A stretch of DNA of 64,000 bases from Clostridium amylolyticum (GCF_900142075.1 NZ_FQZO01000007.1:124001-188000); one strand, 5' to 3'; counted from the first letter of the stretch, positions 53,463 through 62,466 are shown. A program made the numbers and translations. The notes: generated by a model from the sequence alone, not told the origin.

Positions 53463-54970
53463 TATTTTAAAATTCTACAACTATAGCTGATGTTGAATAT
53501 TTGCTGGCTATCTTTTAAATTAAGGCCTGTAATAGTTTCAATCTTATCTATCCTGTAGCTTAGAGTGTTTCTGTGAAGGAATAAGGCTTCCGCAGTTTTG
53601 TTTATGTTTTCATTATTTTCTATATAAGTACAAAGGGTTTGAAAATAGTCGGTGTTATTGGTCTTATCATAGTCATATAGCATTACCACTGAGGTATTAC
53701 AAAACTCCATAAGGTTTCCATGAACTTTGCTTAAGAGATCATAGAATTTGTAATCTTCGTAGTAAAATAAAGAACCAAAAGCCTTTATTCTATCAGCTAG
53801 TTCTAGAGTTTTTTTAGCTTGCAAAAAGCCCTTTTTAACATCTGTAAGATTGTATATCCTAGAGCTTACTGCTGCTTTTATGCTTACCTTTCTTAAAAAC
53901 TCCTCTAACTTTTTAAACGCCCCTTCTCCTTCTGTAACATTTCTTAAGTCAAAGAGCACCATGATGTGATCTTTATAATAAAGAGCTTTGGAGTTTGGCA
54001 GCACATATTCTATGGATTCACTTAAGCTTTTCCCTGCCCTCTTGTCCATATTGTAATATAATATATCTAAAGTTATTACATATAGGTTATCTGAAAAATT
54101 AAGCTGGTTACTTTTTGCCCTTTCCATGGCCAACTCTTCGCTTTCCATCTTACCTTGTATTAGGTCAAGCAAGAAATTTTCATACTTAACCCCTTTTAAG
54201 TTTTTGTTATAACTATCCTTATTCAGCTCTTCTTTTACTGCATAATTAAGAGTTTTAAATATAATTAAGGTATCATCAGTTATCCTTCCTTCACACTCAA
54301 GAAGGATTAAAAAGCCTACAGGTTGTGCATCGATTATAATCTTGCTTACCAGTTTTCTTACTGGGCTTTCATCACAAACTACAACAAAAGGTTCGTTATT
54401 ATTCTCAGCTTCTTTTACAGACTTAAGTCTTTTAACCGCAGCTATAAATTCATAGCTGCAGTACCCTAAAGATATATTTCTTTTCCATATTTCATCTGTT
54501 ATATAATTTTCATTTGTGTGTGCTATTACTGAATAACTTGCATCTATTACTACTAGTGGATTGCCTAATAATCTTGCACCGGTTTCAAGGATTTCTTCCA
54601 TTCCCTTTCCCTCTGCTAAAGTGGATAAGAATTGAGATGCAGGATTTATAGTATTTTTCTCTTTAAGCAGTAATTCTACCACCATATTAAACACCTTGTA
54701 TACATCCTCTTCATTAGATAATTCTATATAATCTACAGAGCTTAAGTGTTGCAATTTCAAGTTATTATCATTAATAATTACCAATGAAGCTTGGGTTATT
54801 TCCTGACTCTCTATTTTAGATGCTTTTCCAATAAATAAGCATGAGTTGTTATTAAAATCTGAACCTTCAGTTATGAATTCTATAGATTTTATGAAGTTAT
54901 CCTTCTTTAGATTGTAACCTCTTATATTACATGAAGGGTTTATTTTGTTATATATTTCACTAAATATCAT
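53444..54970 (-). CDS. PucR-family transcriptional regulator
   Basis: A 508-residue regulator. An N-terminal PucR sensor-like region is followed by a GGDEF-like central domain and a C-terminal HTH_30 with INKTAEALFLHRNTLSYRIDKIETITGLNL, near the end as in CdaR/PucR. The start at 54970 uses a G-rich ribosome site. Gene is divergent from the flavin oxidoreductase, so it probably activates it. Last residues IIAAI are encoded by the dispersed repeat. Confidence 0.88.
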   Translation of the reverse strand: MIFSEIYNKINPSCNIRGYNLKKDNFIKSIEFITEGSDFNNNSCLFIGKASKIESQEITQASLVIINDNNLKLQHLSSVDYIELSNEEDVYKVFNMVVELLLKEKNTINPASQFLSTLAEGKGMEEILETGARLLGNPLVVIDASYSVIAHTNENYITDEIWKRNISLGYCSYEFIAAVKRLKSVKEAENNNEPFVVVCDESPVRKLVSKIIIDAQPVGFLILLECEGRITDDTLIIFKTLNYAVKEELNKDSYNKNLKGVKYENFLLDLIQGKMESEELAMERAKSNQLNFSDNLYVITLDILYYNMDKRAGKSLSESIEYVLPNSKALYYKDHIMVLFDLRNVTEGEGAFKKLEEFLRKVSIKAAVSSRIYNLTDVKKGFLQAKKTLELADRIKAFGSLFYYEDYKFYDLLSKVHGNLMEFCNTSVVMLYDYDKTNNTDYFQTLCTYIENNENINKTAEALFLHRNTLSYRIDKIETITGLNLKDSQQIFNISYSCRILKYIIAAI

Positions 54971-55004
54971 TTTATCCCCCACCCCTTTTCATTAATTATA
55001 GCTA

Positions 55005-55045
55005 TTATGCACAGTAAATACAACATTGTTTATGCACCATGCATA
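55005..55045. promoter_or_regulatory. TATGCA palindrome between the PucR-type and oxidoreductase genes
   Basis: TATGCACCATGCATA (55031-55045) is a perfect palindrome with 6-base arms. A second TTATGCAC is at 55005-55012, 25 bases before the matching 55030-55037. This is the likely PucR-type operator in the divergent promoter region. Confidence 0.6.
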
Positions 55046-55109
55046 TAGTAAAGGGGGTTTAAATATGTTAAATTATAGACATAGTCAACGTTTTCAGGAG
55101 GGATTGTAT

Positions 55110-57047
55110 ATGAAATACCAAAAGTTATTTTCTAAAGGGAAAATTGGTAACCTAGAACTTAAAAACAGAATAGTTATGCCAGCTATGGGTACAAGCTTGG
55201 CCAGTTCTACAGGAGAAGCCTCAGCTGAAATAATAAGATATTATGAGGAAAGAGCCAAAGGCGGATGCGGTCTTATTATAACAGAGATAACTAGGGTTGA
55301 TGAGGAAACCGGAGTTGGTACCATGAATCAGCTTAGCGTTACTGACCTAAAGCATGTGGTGCAGCTGGAAAGACTAGCTAGAACAGTGCATAAGTATGAC
55401 ACAAAGATATTTCTTCAACTTCATCACCCTGGAAGACAAAGTCATGCTCAGCTTATAGGTGGAAAACAGCTAGTAGCTCCTAGTGCAATACCTTGCAAGG
55501 TTTGTAAAGAAGAGCCAAGAGAGATGACTACTGAAGAAGTAGAAGCAATGGTTAAAAACTTTGTAAAAGGAGCAAAGATTGCACAAACTGCTGGTATAGA
55601 TGGGGTAGAACTTCATGGTGCTCATGGATATTTAATTTGCCAATTTTTAAGTCCTTATACCAATAAGAGAACGGATAAATACGGCGGAAGCTTTGAAGGA
55701 AGAATGAGATTTGTAACTGAAATTATATATGGCATTAAAAACATTTGCGGACCTGATTTTCCTATAAGCGTTAGAATAGATGGCGATGAGTTTGTACAAG
55801 GTGGAATAACCCTAGAAGATGCAGTTAAAAGTGCCGTATATCTAGAAAGCATAGGAGTTCATGCTATTAATGTAAGTAGCGGTAACTATGAGTCTGGATA
55901 TACTATAATAGAGCCTATTGCCTTTGAAGAGGGCTGGAAAAAACACTTAGCTAAAACTATTAAGGAAGCTGTTAAAATACCTGTAATAGCTGTAAATAAC
56001 ATTAAACTTCCTAATACCGCTGAAGCACTTTTAGAAGAAGGCGTTATGGATTTTGCAGGAGTAGCAAGAGCTCAACTAGCAGATCCTGAATGGTCATTGA
56101 AAGCCATGGAAGGTAGAGATGAAGATATTAGACCATGTATATCCTGCCTATATTGTATTGAAGACTTATCTGCTGGAAGAACAATAAAGTGCGCTGTAAA
56201 TGCAAGGTTAGGAAGAGAATTAGAATTTGCAAACCTTAAGAAGGATGGTAATGACAAGGTAGTTGCTGTTATAGGATCTGGTCCTGCTGGATTAGAAGCT
56301 TCAAAGAACTTAGCAGAGAGAGGCTTTAAAGTAGTTGTATTTGAAAAGGAAAAAGAATTAGGAGGAATGGTGGCTTATGGTACTAACCCTCCTAAAAAAG
56401 AAAAATTAAGATGGTTCCTAAATTATTATGAAAATCAACTTAATAAGCTAAATGTGGACATAAGGTTAAATACTGAGGCTACTATAGATGAACTGAAAGC
56501 TCTAAATCCTTATGCAGTTTACTTAGCTGCAGGTTCCACACCAGTTGTCCCCCCTGTAGAAGGCATTAAAGGAGAAAATGTTCATAGTGTAACTGATATA
56601 TTAGGTGAAAAAGTAAAATTACAAGGTAAAAAGGTTATGGTAGTGGGCTTTGGCATGACAGGGCTAGAAACTGCAGAGTACTTGTCTGTTAGAAATAATG
56701 ACGTAATTCTTGTAGACATGCTACCTGGCATTGGAAAAGGAATATATCCTTCAAACCTAGTTACTGTAATGAAAACACTAAAAGAGCATAACACCACCAT
56801 ACTTCCATCTCATAGATTATCAAAAGTTAATGAAAGTTCTGTAGAACTTATAAACTTAACAAAGGATGAAAAAGTTACAGTAGAAGCTGATGATGTGGTT
56901 CTATCCTTAGGAATAAGACCAAATAGAACACTTCTTGAAGATCTGGAAGCTAACTTTAACAAGGTGTATGTCATTGGAGATGCTAACTCCCCAGCTAGAA
57001 TATTAGAAGCCGTAAGACAAGGCTACGAAAAATCATATATCCTTTAG
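55110..57047 (+). CDS. Old Yellow Enzyme family NADH:flavin oxidoreductase with 4Fe-4S and FAD domain
   Basis: A 645-residue protein. Residues 1-340 are an FMN-binding barrel with FLQLHHPGRQSH, DGVELHGAHGYLICQFLSPYTNKRTDKYGGS. The 4Fe-4S cysteines are in RPCISCLYCIEDLSAGRTIKCAVN. The C-terminal half has two Rossmann motifs, VAVIGSGPAGLEASKNLAERG and KVMVVGFGMTGLETAEYLS, for FAD and NAD(P)H. This is the layout of 2-enoate reductase, BaiCD and 2,4-dienoyl-CoA reductase. The ATG at 55110 follows GGAGG. It may reduce an unsaturated acid or bile-acid-like substrate under anaerobic conditions. Confidence 0.93.
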   Translation: MKYQKLFSKGKIGNLELKNRIVMPAMGTSLASSTGEASAEIIRYYEERAKGGCGLIITEITRVDEETGVGTMNQLSVTDLKHVVQLERLARTVHKYDTKIFLQLHHPGRQSHAQLIGGKQLVAPSAIPCKVCKEEPREMTTEEVEAMVKNFVKGAKIAQTAGIDGVELHGAHGYLICQFLSPYTNKRTDKYGGSFEGRMRFVTEIIYGIKNICGPDFPISVRIDGDEFVQGGITLEDAVKSAVYLESIGVHAINVSSGNYESGYTIIEPIAFEEGWKKHLAKTIKEAVKIPVIAVNNIKLPNTAEALLEEGVMDFAGVARAQLADPEWSLKAMEGRDEDIRPCISCLYCIEDLSAGRTIKCAVNARLGRELEFANLKKDGNDKVVAVIGSGPAGLEASKNLAERGFKVVVFEKEKELGGMVAYGTNPPKKEKLRWFLNYYENQLNKLNVDIRLNTEATIDELKALNPYAVYLAAGSTPVVPPVEGIKGENVHSVTDILGEKVKLQGKKVMVVGFGMTGLETAEYLSVRNNDVILVDMLPGIGKGIYPSNLVTVMKTLKEHNTTILPSHRLSKVNESSVELINLTKDEKVTVEADDVVLSLGIRPNRTLLEDLEANFNKVYVIGDANSPARILEAVRQGYEKSYIL

Positions 57048-57125
57048 TTTTTAACATTACCGCTACAAATAAGGCTTTCAGATTTCAACTTTAACTATAA
57101 AACCTAAAATTAAATTATTTATAAC

Positions 57126-57165
57126 AAAAACCTTAGCTTTTATAAGTTTAAAGCTAAGGTTTTTT
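57126..57165 (+). terminator. Terminator after the oxidoreductase gene
   Basis: AAAAACCTTAGCTTT (57126-57140) pairs with AAAGCTAAGGTTTTT (57150-57164), followed by a T run. Good intrinsic terminator. Confidence 0.85.
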
Positions 57166-57232
57166 ATATATTCTAATTATAATTGAATTTTCACCACAAC
57201 CTTAATCCACTTACATGGAATTTCAGACCACT

Positions 57233-57270
57233 AACCTGTAGGATATAGATATTTTATTGATAAACCTGTA
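57233..57270 (+). promoter_or_regulatory. Direct repeats AACCTGTA, candidate LytTR box
   Basis: AACCTGTA at 57233-57240 and 57263-57270 are identical and 30 bp apart, three helical turns, just ahead of the LytTR gene. LytTR regulators bind such direct repeats, so this may be an autoregulatory site. Confidence 0.5.
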
Positions 57271-57296
57271 TTCTATAAAAAAGGAGGATGGTACCC

Positions 57297-57761
57297 ATGA
57301 AAGTAGAGATACAGTATGTAAATTCTCCAGAAGAGGAATGTGCAACCTTAAGGGTTTGTAAAGACCATAATGGAATTATTAAACTACAGGAAATCATCGA
57401 AAAAAACTCATATCAGACAATGACCATCTCTTGTTTTCAGCAAGAAAAAATATATTCAATTTCTTGTGATCATATCTTATACTTTGAGACGGTTCAGGAG
57501 ATGTTGTTAGTACACACTGGCAGCAAAGTATATGAGGCTAATAAACGTCTATATGAACTGGAGGAGATACTTCCAGAACAATTTGCCCGTATTTCTAGGT
57601 CAGTGATAATTAATCTGAATCAAGTAGAATATTACAGTCCCCTGGCGAACGGTCTGATGAAAGCAACCTTTTACAATGGTGAAGATGAGTTTATTTCTAG
57701 AAAATATCTCAAACTTCTTCGAGCAAAGATTGGAGGTAAAAATCATGACAAGGGAAGATAA
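57297..57761 (+). CDS. LytTR-domain DNA-binding regulator
   Basis: A 154-residue protein. The C-terminal LytTR domain (residues about 55-150) has KIYSISCDHILYFETVQEMLLVHT, LPEQFARISRSVIINLNQVEYYSP and EFISRKYLKLLRAKIG. There is no receiver domain, so it is not phosphorylated by a histidine kinase. The ATG at 57297 follows AAGGAGG. It overlaps the membrane protein gene by 17 bases. Pairs of this kind (LytTR regulator plus membrane inhibitor, as HdrRM and BrsRM in streptococci) hold the regulator inactive at the membrane. Confidence 0.9.
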   Translation: MKVEIQYVNSPEEECATLRVCKDHNGIIKLQEIIEKNSYQTMTISCFQQEKIYSISCDHILYFETVQEMLLVHTGSKVYEANKRLYELEEILPEQFARISRSVIINLNQVEYYSPLANGLMKATFYNGEDEFISRKYLKLLRAKIGGKNHDKGR

Positions 57762-58410
57762 AAAAGAAATTGCTGTGAAAGGACTTTTTTTAGGGCTAAT
57801 ATTATTTGTAAGTACCCTTATTTATTTACTAATCGATATGGATATGCCTCATTTACAAATTGTTGGAGCTTTCATTATTCCAATCATAGTTGGTTATTGC
57901 CTGCTAGGTATGTTCCTTAGATGGATGGCATATCGAAGCACTATTAGAAAAAAAGAATTTCATTTGTTTTCAGGCGCCGCCATTGTTTACTGGATATGGA
58001 TCCTTAGCATATTTTTTATGGTTGCTGCTCATTGGATTCCTCAGATAATTCGTTATATAGTTTTAGTAAACGTTGCAACATTACTACTAGTTTGGTTGTT
58101 AAATTTTATGTACTTGAAAAATATTGCTAAGGAATTGAACTCCAGCTTGAAATACTATAGCCGCACTCTAATAGAAGATCTGCCAAGGAAACCTCAGACA
58201 GAAGATATATTTATGCAGGAAATCGAAAATTATTGTACAAAAAACTACCTTTCTTTTGAAATCATAAATTATGGAATTCCAGCTGAGGTAAAAATTGACA
58301 ATACTTTGTATACAGTTAAACTAGGGCAATACTATTCTGTGCTAGGAAGCCCCATATACACATTAGAATTTCATAATATAGCTTCCAAGGTTGAAAATAG
58401 AGCAAATTAA
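57745..58410 (+). CDS. Membrane partner of the LytTR regulator
   Basis: A 221-residue protein with four hydrophobic segments in the first 150 residues (GLFLGLILFVSTLIYLLI, IVGAFIIPIIVGYCLLGMF, AAIVYWIWILSIFFMVAAH and YIVLVNVATLLLVWLLNF) and a soluble C-terminal domain. The ATG at 57745 uses a GGAGG inside the LytTR gene. By analogy with LytTR regulatory systems it may bind and inhibit the regulator. The C-terminal domain is unrecognised. Confidence 0.75.
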   Translation: MTREDKKEIAVKGLFLGLILFVSTLIYLLIDMDMPHLQIVGAFIIPIIVGYCLLGMFLRWMAYRSTIRKKEFHLFSGAAIVYWIWILSIFFMVAAHWIPQIIRYIVLVNVATLLLVWLLNFMYLKNIAKELNSSLKYYSRTLIEDLPRKPQTEDIFMQEIENYCTKNYLSFEIINYGIPAEVKIDNTLYTVKLGQYYSVLGSPIYTLEFHNIASKVENRAN

Positions 58411-58483
58411 ATATCTACGATGATTCTTTGAAGGATTTTATATGAAAAAATAAATGGGTATAAAAAAACTACAGTACCTAATT

Positions 58484-58528
58484 AAAACCCGCTTAAAGCT
58501 TTATATATCATAGCTTTAAGCGGGTTTT
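58484..58528. terminator. Bidirectional terminator
   Basis: AAAACCCGCTTAAAGCT (58484-58500) pairs perfectly with AGCTTTAAGCGGGTTTT (58512-58528). It separates the LytTR pair from the convergent lipoprotein gene. Confidence 0.88.
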
Positions 58529-58547
58529 ATTGAGTTCAATTTAATAT

Positions 58548-59147
58548 TCATTGTGTGAAATTAAGAAATGTGCATATTGAATTGTTACCAATAATTGGTT
58601 CTATGGCATATTCTCTATAAGAAACTTTATTTATATCTGATATTTTTACATTTTCCTTTTGTGTATTTACTATTTTGAATTTAATATTTTTTACTTCATC
58701 TTTTCTTAAAGATAGTGGAAAGCTCTCAATATTAGGGTCTGATAATCCCAATGCCCCTATATAATCCCATAATATATCCGTTTCATATATTTGCTTTTGC
58801 TTCTCTGTTACTACAGTTATAGGAAGTTCATAAAGTAATTCCTTTTTATTTACACGATTAGTTATCTTAATTTTCAACACTGTATATCCTTGTGAATATG
58901 CGCTTATTATGGTATCAGCACAGTCTATAATTTTAGAATCATATTTTAAATACTCAATATCATAAAATTCAGGATTAAGTTTATCATTTTTATTTAAATT
59001 ATGTTTCTCATTAATACTTAATATCAATATGCTAGGAAAATGTCTTTCTATATAAGTGCTATTATCAACTTCATCAATTTCTTTATAACAAGCACCTAGA
59101 ATCATCATAGGAATTAACATAACTAAAACCAATATTTTTTTAATCAT
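58548..59147 (-). CDS. Hypothetical lipoprotein
   Basis: A 199-residue protein with a lipoprotein signal and lipobox ILGAC (Cys20). The mature part mixes beta strands with a central VLKIKITNRVNKKELLYELPITVVTEK stretch, as in secreted immunoglobulin-like domains. I do not recognise a family. It ends at the terminator shared with the LytTR pair. Confidence 0.75.
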   Translation of the reverse strand: MIKKILVLVMLIPMMILGACYKEIDEVDNSTYIERHFPSILILSINEKHNLNKNDKLNPEFYDIEYLKYDSKIIDCADTIISAYSQGYTVLKIKITNRVNKKELLYELPITVVTEKQKQIYETDILWDYIGALGLSDPNIESFPLSLRKDEVKNIKFKIVNTQKENVKISDINKVSYREYAIEPIIGNNSICTFLNFTQ

Positions 59148-59449
59148 TATTTATCAATCCCTCTTAATATATAAAATAATACATCCTACCCTTAATTATA
59201 TTGATTTACTTAAGTAATCGTAGGTGAATTTTTACCAACCCCCATTTATATAAATATATTGTTATTATTTTCAAATCATGTATATATTTTTTTGACTTAC
59301 AAGAACTAAAAGAACTTGAAAAATACTTCGCTTAGGCCTTATTTGATTAATTACTATTAAAATCAATAAGGGTATATACATAGATTTTTAATAATTTCTA
59401 TGTATGTACCCTTTTATTCTGAGATGACTAATAACTCATATGGCTGCCA
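59148..59449. other. 302-bp spacer with a terminator and repeat
   Basis: Holds the upstream region of the lipoprotein gene, the hairpin at 59368-59413 and a dispersed-repeat copy that begins at 59426. A short plus-strand stretch encoding ELKELEKYFA before a stop (ending at 59335) is too short to call a gene. Confidence 0.6.
59368..59413. terminator. Terminator-like hairpin
   Basis: AAGGGTATATACATAG (59368-59383) pairs with CTATGTATGTACCCTT (59398-59413), with one mismatch, flanked by T on the right. It lies next to a dispersed-repeat copy, as at 53391-53430. Confidence 0.75.
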
Positions 59450-59455
59450 TTATTT
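59426..59455. repeat. Dispersed repeat block, copy near 59.4 kb
   Basis: GACTAATAACTCATATGGCT followed by GCCATTATTT. Its TAACTCATATGGC block matches 53438-53452 and overlaps the 3' end of the gene at 59450. Confidence 0.7.
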
Positions 59456-59833
59456 ATCTATTCCATACCTTTTATGAAGCCTCTCCATTTTAACTTTATA
59501 TTCTTCTTCTCCTAATATTCCTCTATTTCTTAGTTCTTCTAAGAGTTCTGTAAGCTCTTTAAACTTGGTATCTTCTTCTTTTTTAAACTCATTATCTTTC
59601 ATACTCTTGCTTATTTTTTTATATTCATCCAAAGTGATAATATTCATCATTTGAAGCTGAGATAAAACATATCCTTTTCTATCTCTATACTCCTTCTTAT
59701 TATCTTTTGCTAAAGGCCTAACAGCTAATTTTACTGCTAAGAAGATAATAATAAATAAAAGAAGAAAAAATAAAAAACCATCTTTACTAAATATAAATTC
59801 AGTCATATTAAATTCTATCACCATAATTAACAT
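59450..59833 (-). CDS. Membrane-anchored small protein with SHOCT-like C-terminus
   Basis: A 127-residue protein. One membrane segment (FLFFLLLFIIIFLAVKLAV) is followed by a charged helical region and a C-terminal motif LRNRGILGEEEYKVKMERLHKRYG, which resembles SHOCT domains. The start is uncertain among three nearby codons; 59833 has GGGTGA five bases upstream. It is cotranscribed with the small membrane protein before it. Confidence 0.72.
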   Translation of the reverse strand: MLIMVIEFNMTEFIFSKDGFLFFLLLFIIIFLAVKLAVRPLAKDNKKEYRDRKGYVLSQLQMMNIITLDEYKKISKSMKDNEFKKEEDTKFKELTELLEELRNRGILGEEEYKVKMERLHKRYGIDK

Positions 59834-59852
59834 TTTCACCCTTTACCCTTTT

Positions 59853-60101
59853 TTATTTCTCCTCTCTTGTCATAAGGAGTATTGCAAATATCAAAATGCC
59901 TGCAGGGATTAATAATACCCACTGCCTAGTAATAAATTGTACTATCAGAATTGTATAAACAGTAATTTGCAAAAATCTCACTTTTTTATCATTAGTACCT
60001 TTTATTAAGTTCACTCTCTTACGCAATAGGTAGTATACAGCAAGGATTATTGCTATAGTAAAAATTAATAAGTAAACTGTGTTTATATTAAAGTTTTTCA
60101 T
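59853..60101 (-). CDS. Small membrane protein
   Basis: An 82-residue protein with three hydrophobic segments (TVYLLIFTIAIILAVYYLL, FLQITVYTILIVQFI and WVLLIPAGILIFAILLM). No family is recognised. It lies 19 bp before the SHOCT-like gene. Confidence 0.68.
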   Translation of the reverse strand: MKNFNINTVYLLIFTIAIILAVYYLLRKRVNLIKGTNDKKVRFLQITVYTILIVQFITRQWVLLIPAGILIFAILLMTREEK

Positions 60102-60143
60102 AATTAAGCTATCTCCACATTATAATATTTTTTGTTTCTTAAT

Positions 60144-60173
60144 AATAAGTTATAACTCATATAGTTGCTATTG
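60144..60173. repeat. Dispersed repeat block, copy near 60.15 kb
   Basis: AATAAGTTATAACTCATATAG followed by TTGCTATTGA. It shares AATAAGTTATAACTCATAT exactly with 53431-53449 and covers the last codons of the isomerase-like gene. No hairpin is attached here. Confidence 0.7.
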
Positions 60174-60948
60174 ATTTAATTAATTCAATGGAATCAATAA
60201 TACCTTCTTTGCTGAAGATCTCTAGGGACCAAGGAGCATTAGGTACTGTGAGTTTTAATTGATTTAATGTAGTTTTTATGTCTATGGTTCCATTAGTCAA
60301 AGGGTTGTGATAATCGTGCTTTCCGTCATTGTTATGGAGGTGCACGTAGCCTATACTTTTGCCCAAACCTTTGATCCAATGGTCTAAGCTCTTAGGAGAA
60401 CTTGCATTGGCGTGTCCTATGTCCAAGCAAGCAGAAACACTAGGGTAATTTATATATTCTATCAATTCCTTTATAAGAACATAATCTTCGTCGAAGACAT
60501 TTTCTATGTGTATCTCCAATCCCTCATGATTCATATTTGTTTTCAGATCATTAAGGTTGTCCTTAGTAAATCCCCTCCAAAATTCCTTAGAATTTTCAAG
60601 CCATTCCTCTGCATAGCTAACCTTTGGAATATATCCGCTATGGAATATTATATGTTTTGCCTTAAGTTCTTTTGCAATGTTAAAGGCTAGTTGAAATCTA
60701 TCCCTGGTTACCCTTCTTATTTCTTTATCCGGGCTGCCAGGGGACATATCCACAAAAGGTCCATGGATAGTTACTTCCCTTTGGGAAATGAACTCTTCCA
60801 TGTCCTTTTTGTATTCTTTTAAATAATGCTGCCAATTATCTAGAATCATTGCACTTCCAAAGTTTACGATTTCTAAGTTTATAGGATATTTCCGTAAAAT
60901 ATCTTTCATTTCTTCAGTTTCTATAAGATGTGATGCGTATATTTTCAT
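60157..60948 (-). CDS. Sugar phosphate isomerase/epimerase-like TIM barrel
   Basis: A 263-residue AP-endonuclease-2-type barrel. It has VTIHGPFVDMSPGSPDKEIR, IIFHSGYIP, LEIHIENVFDED, ACLDIGHANAS and YVHLHNNDGKHDYHNPL, with metal-binding His, Glu, Asp residues as in xylose-isomerase-like enzymes. The ATG at 60948 follows AGGA; a TTG two codons earlier is rejected. Actual substrate is unknown. Its last codons are encoded by the dispersed repeat. Confidence 0.85.
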   Translation of the reverse strand: MKIYASHLIETEEMKDILRKYPINLEIVNFGSAMILDNWQHYLKEYKKDMEEFISQREVTIHGPFVDMSPGSPDKEIRRVTRDRFQLAFNIAKELKAKHIIFHSGYIPKVSYAEEWLENSKEFWRGFTKDNLNDLKTNMNHEGLEIHIENVFDEDYVLIKELIEYINYPSVSACLDIGHANASSPKSLDHWIKGLGKSIGYVHLHNNDGKHDYHNPLTNGTIDIKTTLNQLKLTVPNAPWSLEIFSKEGIIDSIELIKSIATI

Positions 60949-61035
60949 TTTCAAATCCTGACTTTCTTATGTTTTATAATTGCTTTAAAAAGCTTCAGCA
61001 ATTAAATTATATTAACTTATTACTGAAGCTGTTTT

Positions 61036-61830
61036 TCAATATTCAAACCATTTCTTTGCTCTTAATAAAATCCCTATAGCTATTACTACAGTACAAGCTA
61101 TACAAGTGGTGACAATAGGTTTTGCTTCTGCTCCTCCTTGGGACAACCTTTTTGAAATAATGCCTATAAATGCCCATATAGGTACCAAACTGTAGAAAAT
61201 GTCATTATATTTGTATAACATAAGTAGTGTTATTATAGTTCCAATTATTATTACCGTCACTGTCCAAAATACTTCTGATAAGCCAAATCTGTCCCAGTTA
61301 GCATTTACTAAACCTGCGGTAATATTGGCTATGGTGGCTATAGAAATCCAGCCTAAATATATGCTGAAAACTATGTGTACTGCATACTTTTCCCCTTTGG
61401 ATGTGGCTTCAATGCCTATTTTAAGACTTCTATGAAGTATAATTAAAGTTACTAAGAAAGCTAACATTACTATTATGGATAACCCTACCTGTAAATAATG
61501 CCAAGCAAATATCCAAGATATATTGAATATGCAGGTAACTATAAATAGTATTCCTATTTTATCTAGCACTTCTTTTCTTACTTCATTACCATTTATTATT
61601 CCCTTTAGCTGATATATGCAAAATATTAAAAGAAGAATATAAATTAAGCCCCAAATAGAAAAGGTAAACCCTGCAGGTACAAAGAGATTAGGGTACATAT
61701 CTGAAAGTTCACCTGTGGTATAGCCATTAATAGGCAGCAAATTTGCCATAGCGTTTACCGCTACCACTGCAATAAAAAATAAAACATTAAGTATTTGCAA
61801 GGATCTGTATGATTTTGATTCCTTCATCAT
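61036..61830 (-). CDS. TspO/MBR-related membrane protein
   Basis: A 264-residue protein with seven or so membrane segments. The FVPAGFTFSIWGLIYILLLIFCIYQL, NISWIFAWHYLQVGLSIIVML and WISIATIANITAG segments are characteristic of the tryptophan-rich TspO/MBR family, but it is longer than classical TspO (about 160) and carries extra C-terminal segments. Function of this longer subfamily is not established; ligands such as porphyrins are known for TspO. Confidence 0.82.
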   Translation of the reverse strand: MMKESKSYRSLQILNVLFFIAVVAVNAMANLLPINGYTTGELSDMYPNLFVPAGFTFSIWGLIYILLLIFCIYQLKGIINGNEVRKEVLDKIGILFIVTCIFNISWIFAWHYLQVGLSIIVMLAFLVTLIILHRSLKIGIEATSKGEKYAVHIVFSIYLGWISIATIANITAGLVNANWDRFGLSEVFWTVTVIIIGTIITLLMLYKYNDIFYSLVPIWAFIGIISKRLSQGGAEAKPIVTTCIACTVVIAIGILLRAKKWFEY

Positions 61831-61962
61831 TAAAACCTCCCTGTATTTGTATTAAATTTCTATATTCCACACATTATGTTTATTATTCTAATTATACTTC
61901 AACTTAATACAAACAAATCATAACATTTTGCAAATATTGTAAATATATCTTTAAATCTAACT

Positions 61963-62466
61963 TTAAAATAGGAAAATTATAAATTGCACTATTAAGTATC
62001 CTATAGCATCTGCTATAAGCCCGCCAACAATAATTCCTATATAAATTTTAAAGTTTGCTGTAAGAACATCCTTTATCACCTTAAATATATTATAGTTCTT
62101 CTCTCTATAAACATCATTAACGCTTAATTTTTCTTTCTTTTTTAAGGGCCTTTCGTACTTAAACCACCCATAGAATCTAATATATATTGTAAGTATCATT
62201 AATCCTAGAGCTAGTGGCCAATATTTAATGCCAAATATAAATAAGAAGATAATGAAAATTAAATTAATAATTATTAATTCTACAATACCGTATATTCCGT
62301 TAGATGGGATATTTGAGCTAAAAAACTTATCATACCATTTTATATCTTGATATTTTCTTTCATAACATTCCTTGTGCAAGGGAGTCGTAGCCATTATTAA
62401 TAATTCCTTCGTATCAGTGATTTCATCATAGCAAATTTCACAAAGTATAGGTTTTTCTTTTCCCAT
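61963..62466 (-). CDS. Zinc-ribbon-like membrane protein
   Basis: A 167-residue protein. The N-terminus has CEICYDEITDTKELL and ATTPLHKECYE, giving Cys-x2-Cys and His-x2-Cys pairs that may bind zinc. Two hydrophobic stretches (IIINLIFIIFLFIFGIKYWPLALGLMILTIYI) and a third at the C-terminus (GIIVGGLIADAIGYLIVQFIIFLF) follow. No family is recognised. It is next to the antiporter gene, 40 bp from its 3' end. Confidence 0.68.
   Translation of the reverse strand: MGKEKPILCEICYDEITDTKELLIMATTPLHKECYERKYQDIKWYDKFFSSNIPSNGIYGIVELIIINLIFIIFLFIFGIKYWPLALGLMILTIYIRFYGWFKYERPLKKKEKLSVNDVYREKNYNIFKVIKDVLTANFKIYIGIIVGGLIADAIGYLIVQFIIFLF

Noticed and set aside
59281..59335. Short plus-strand frame ending in ELKELEKYFA
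   Set aside because: Fewer than 20 codons and no start with a ribosome site; could be debris but cannot be supported.
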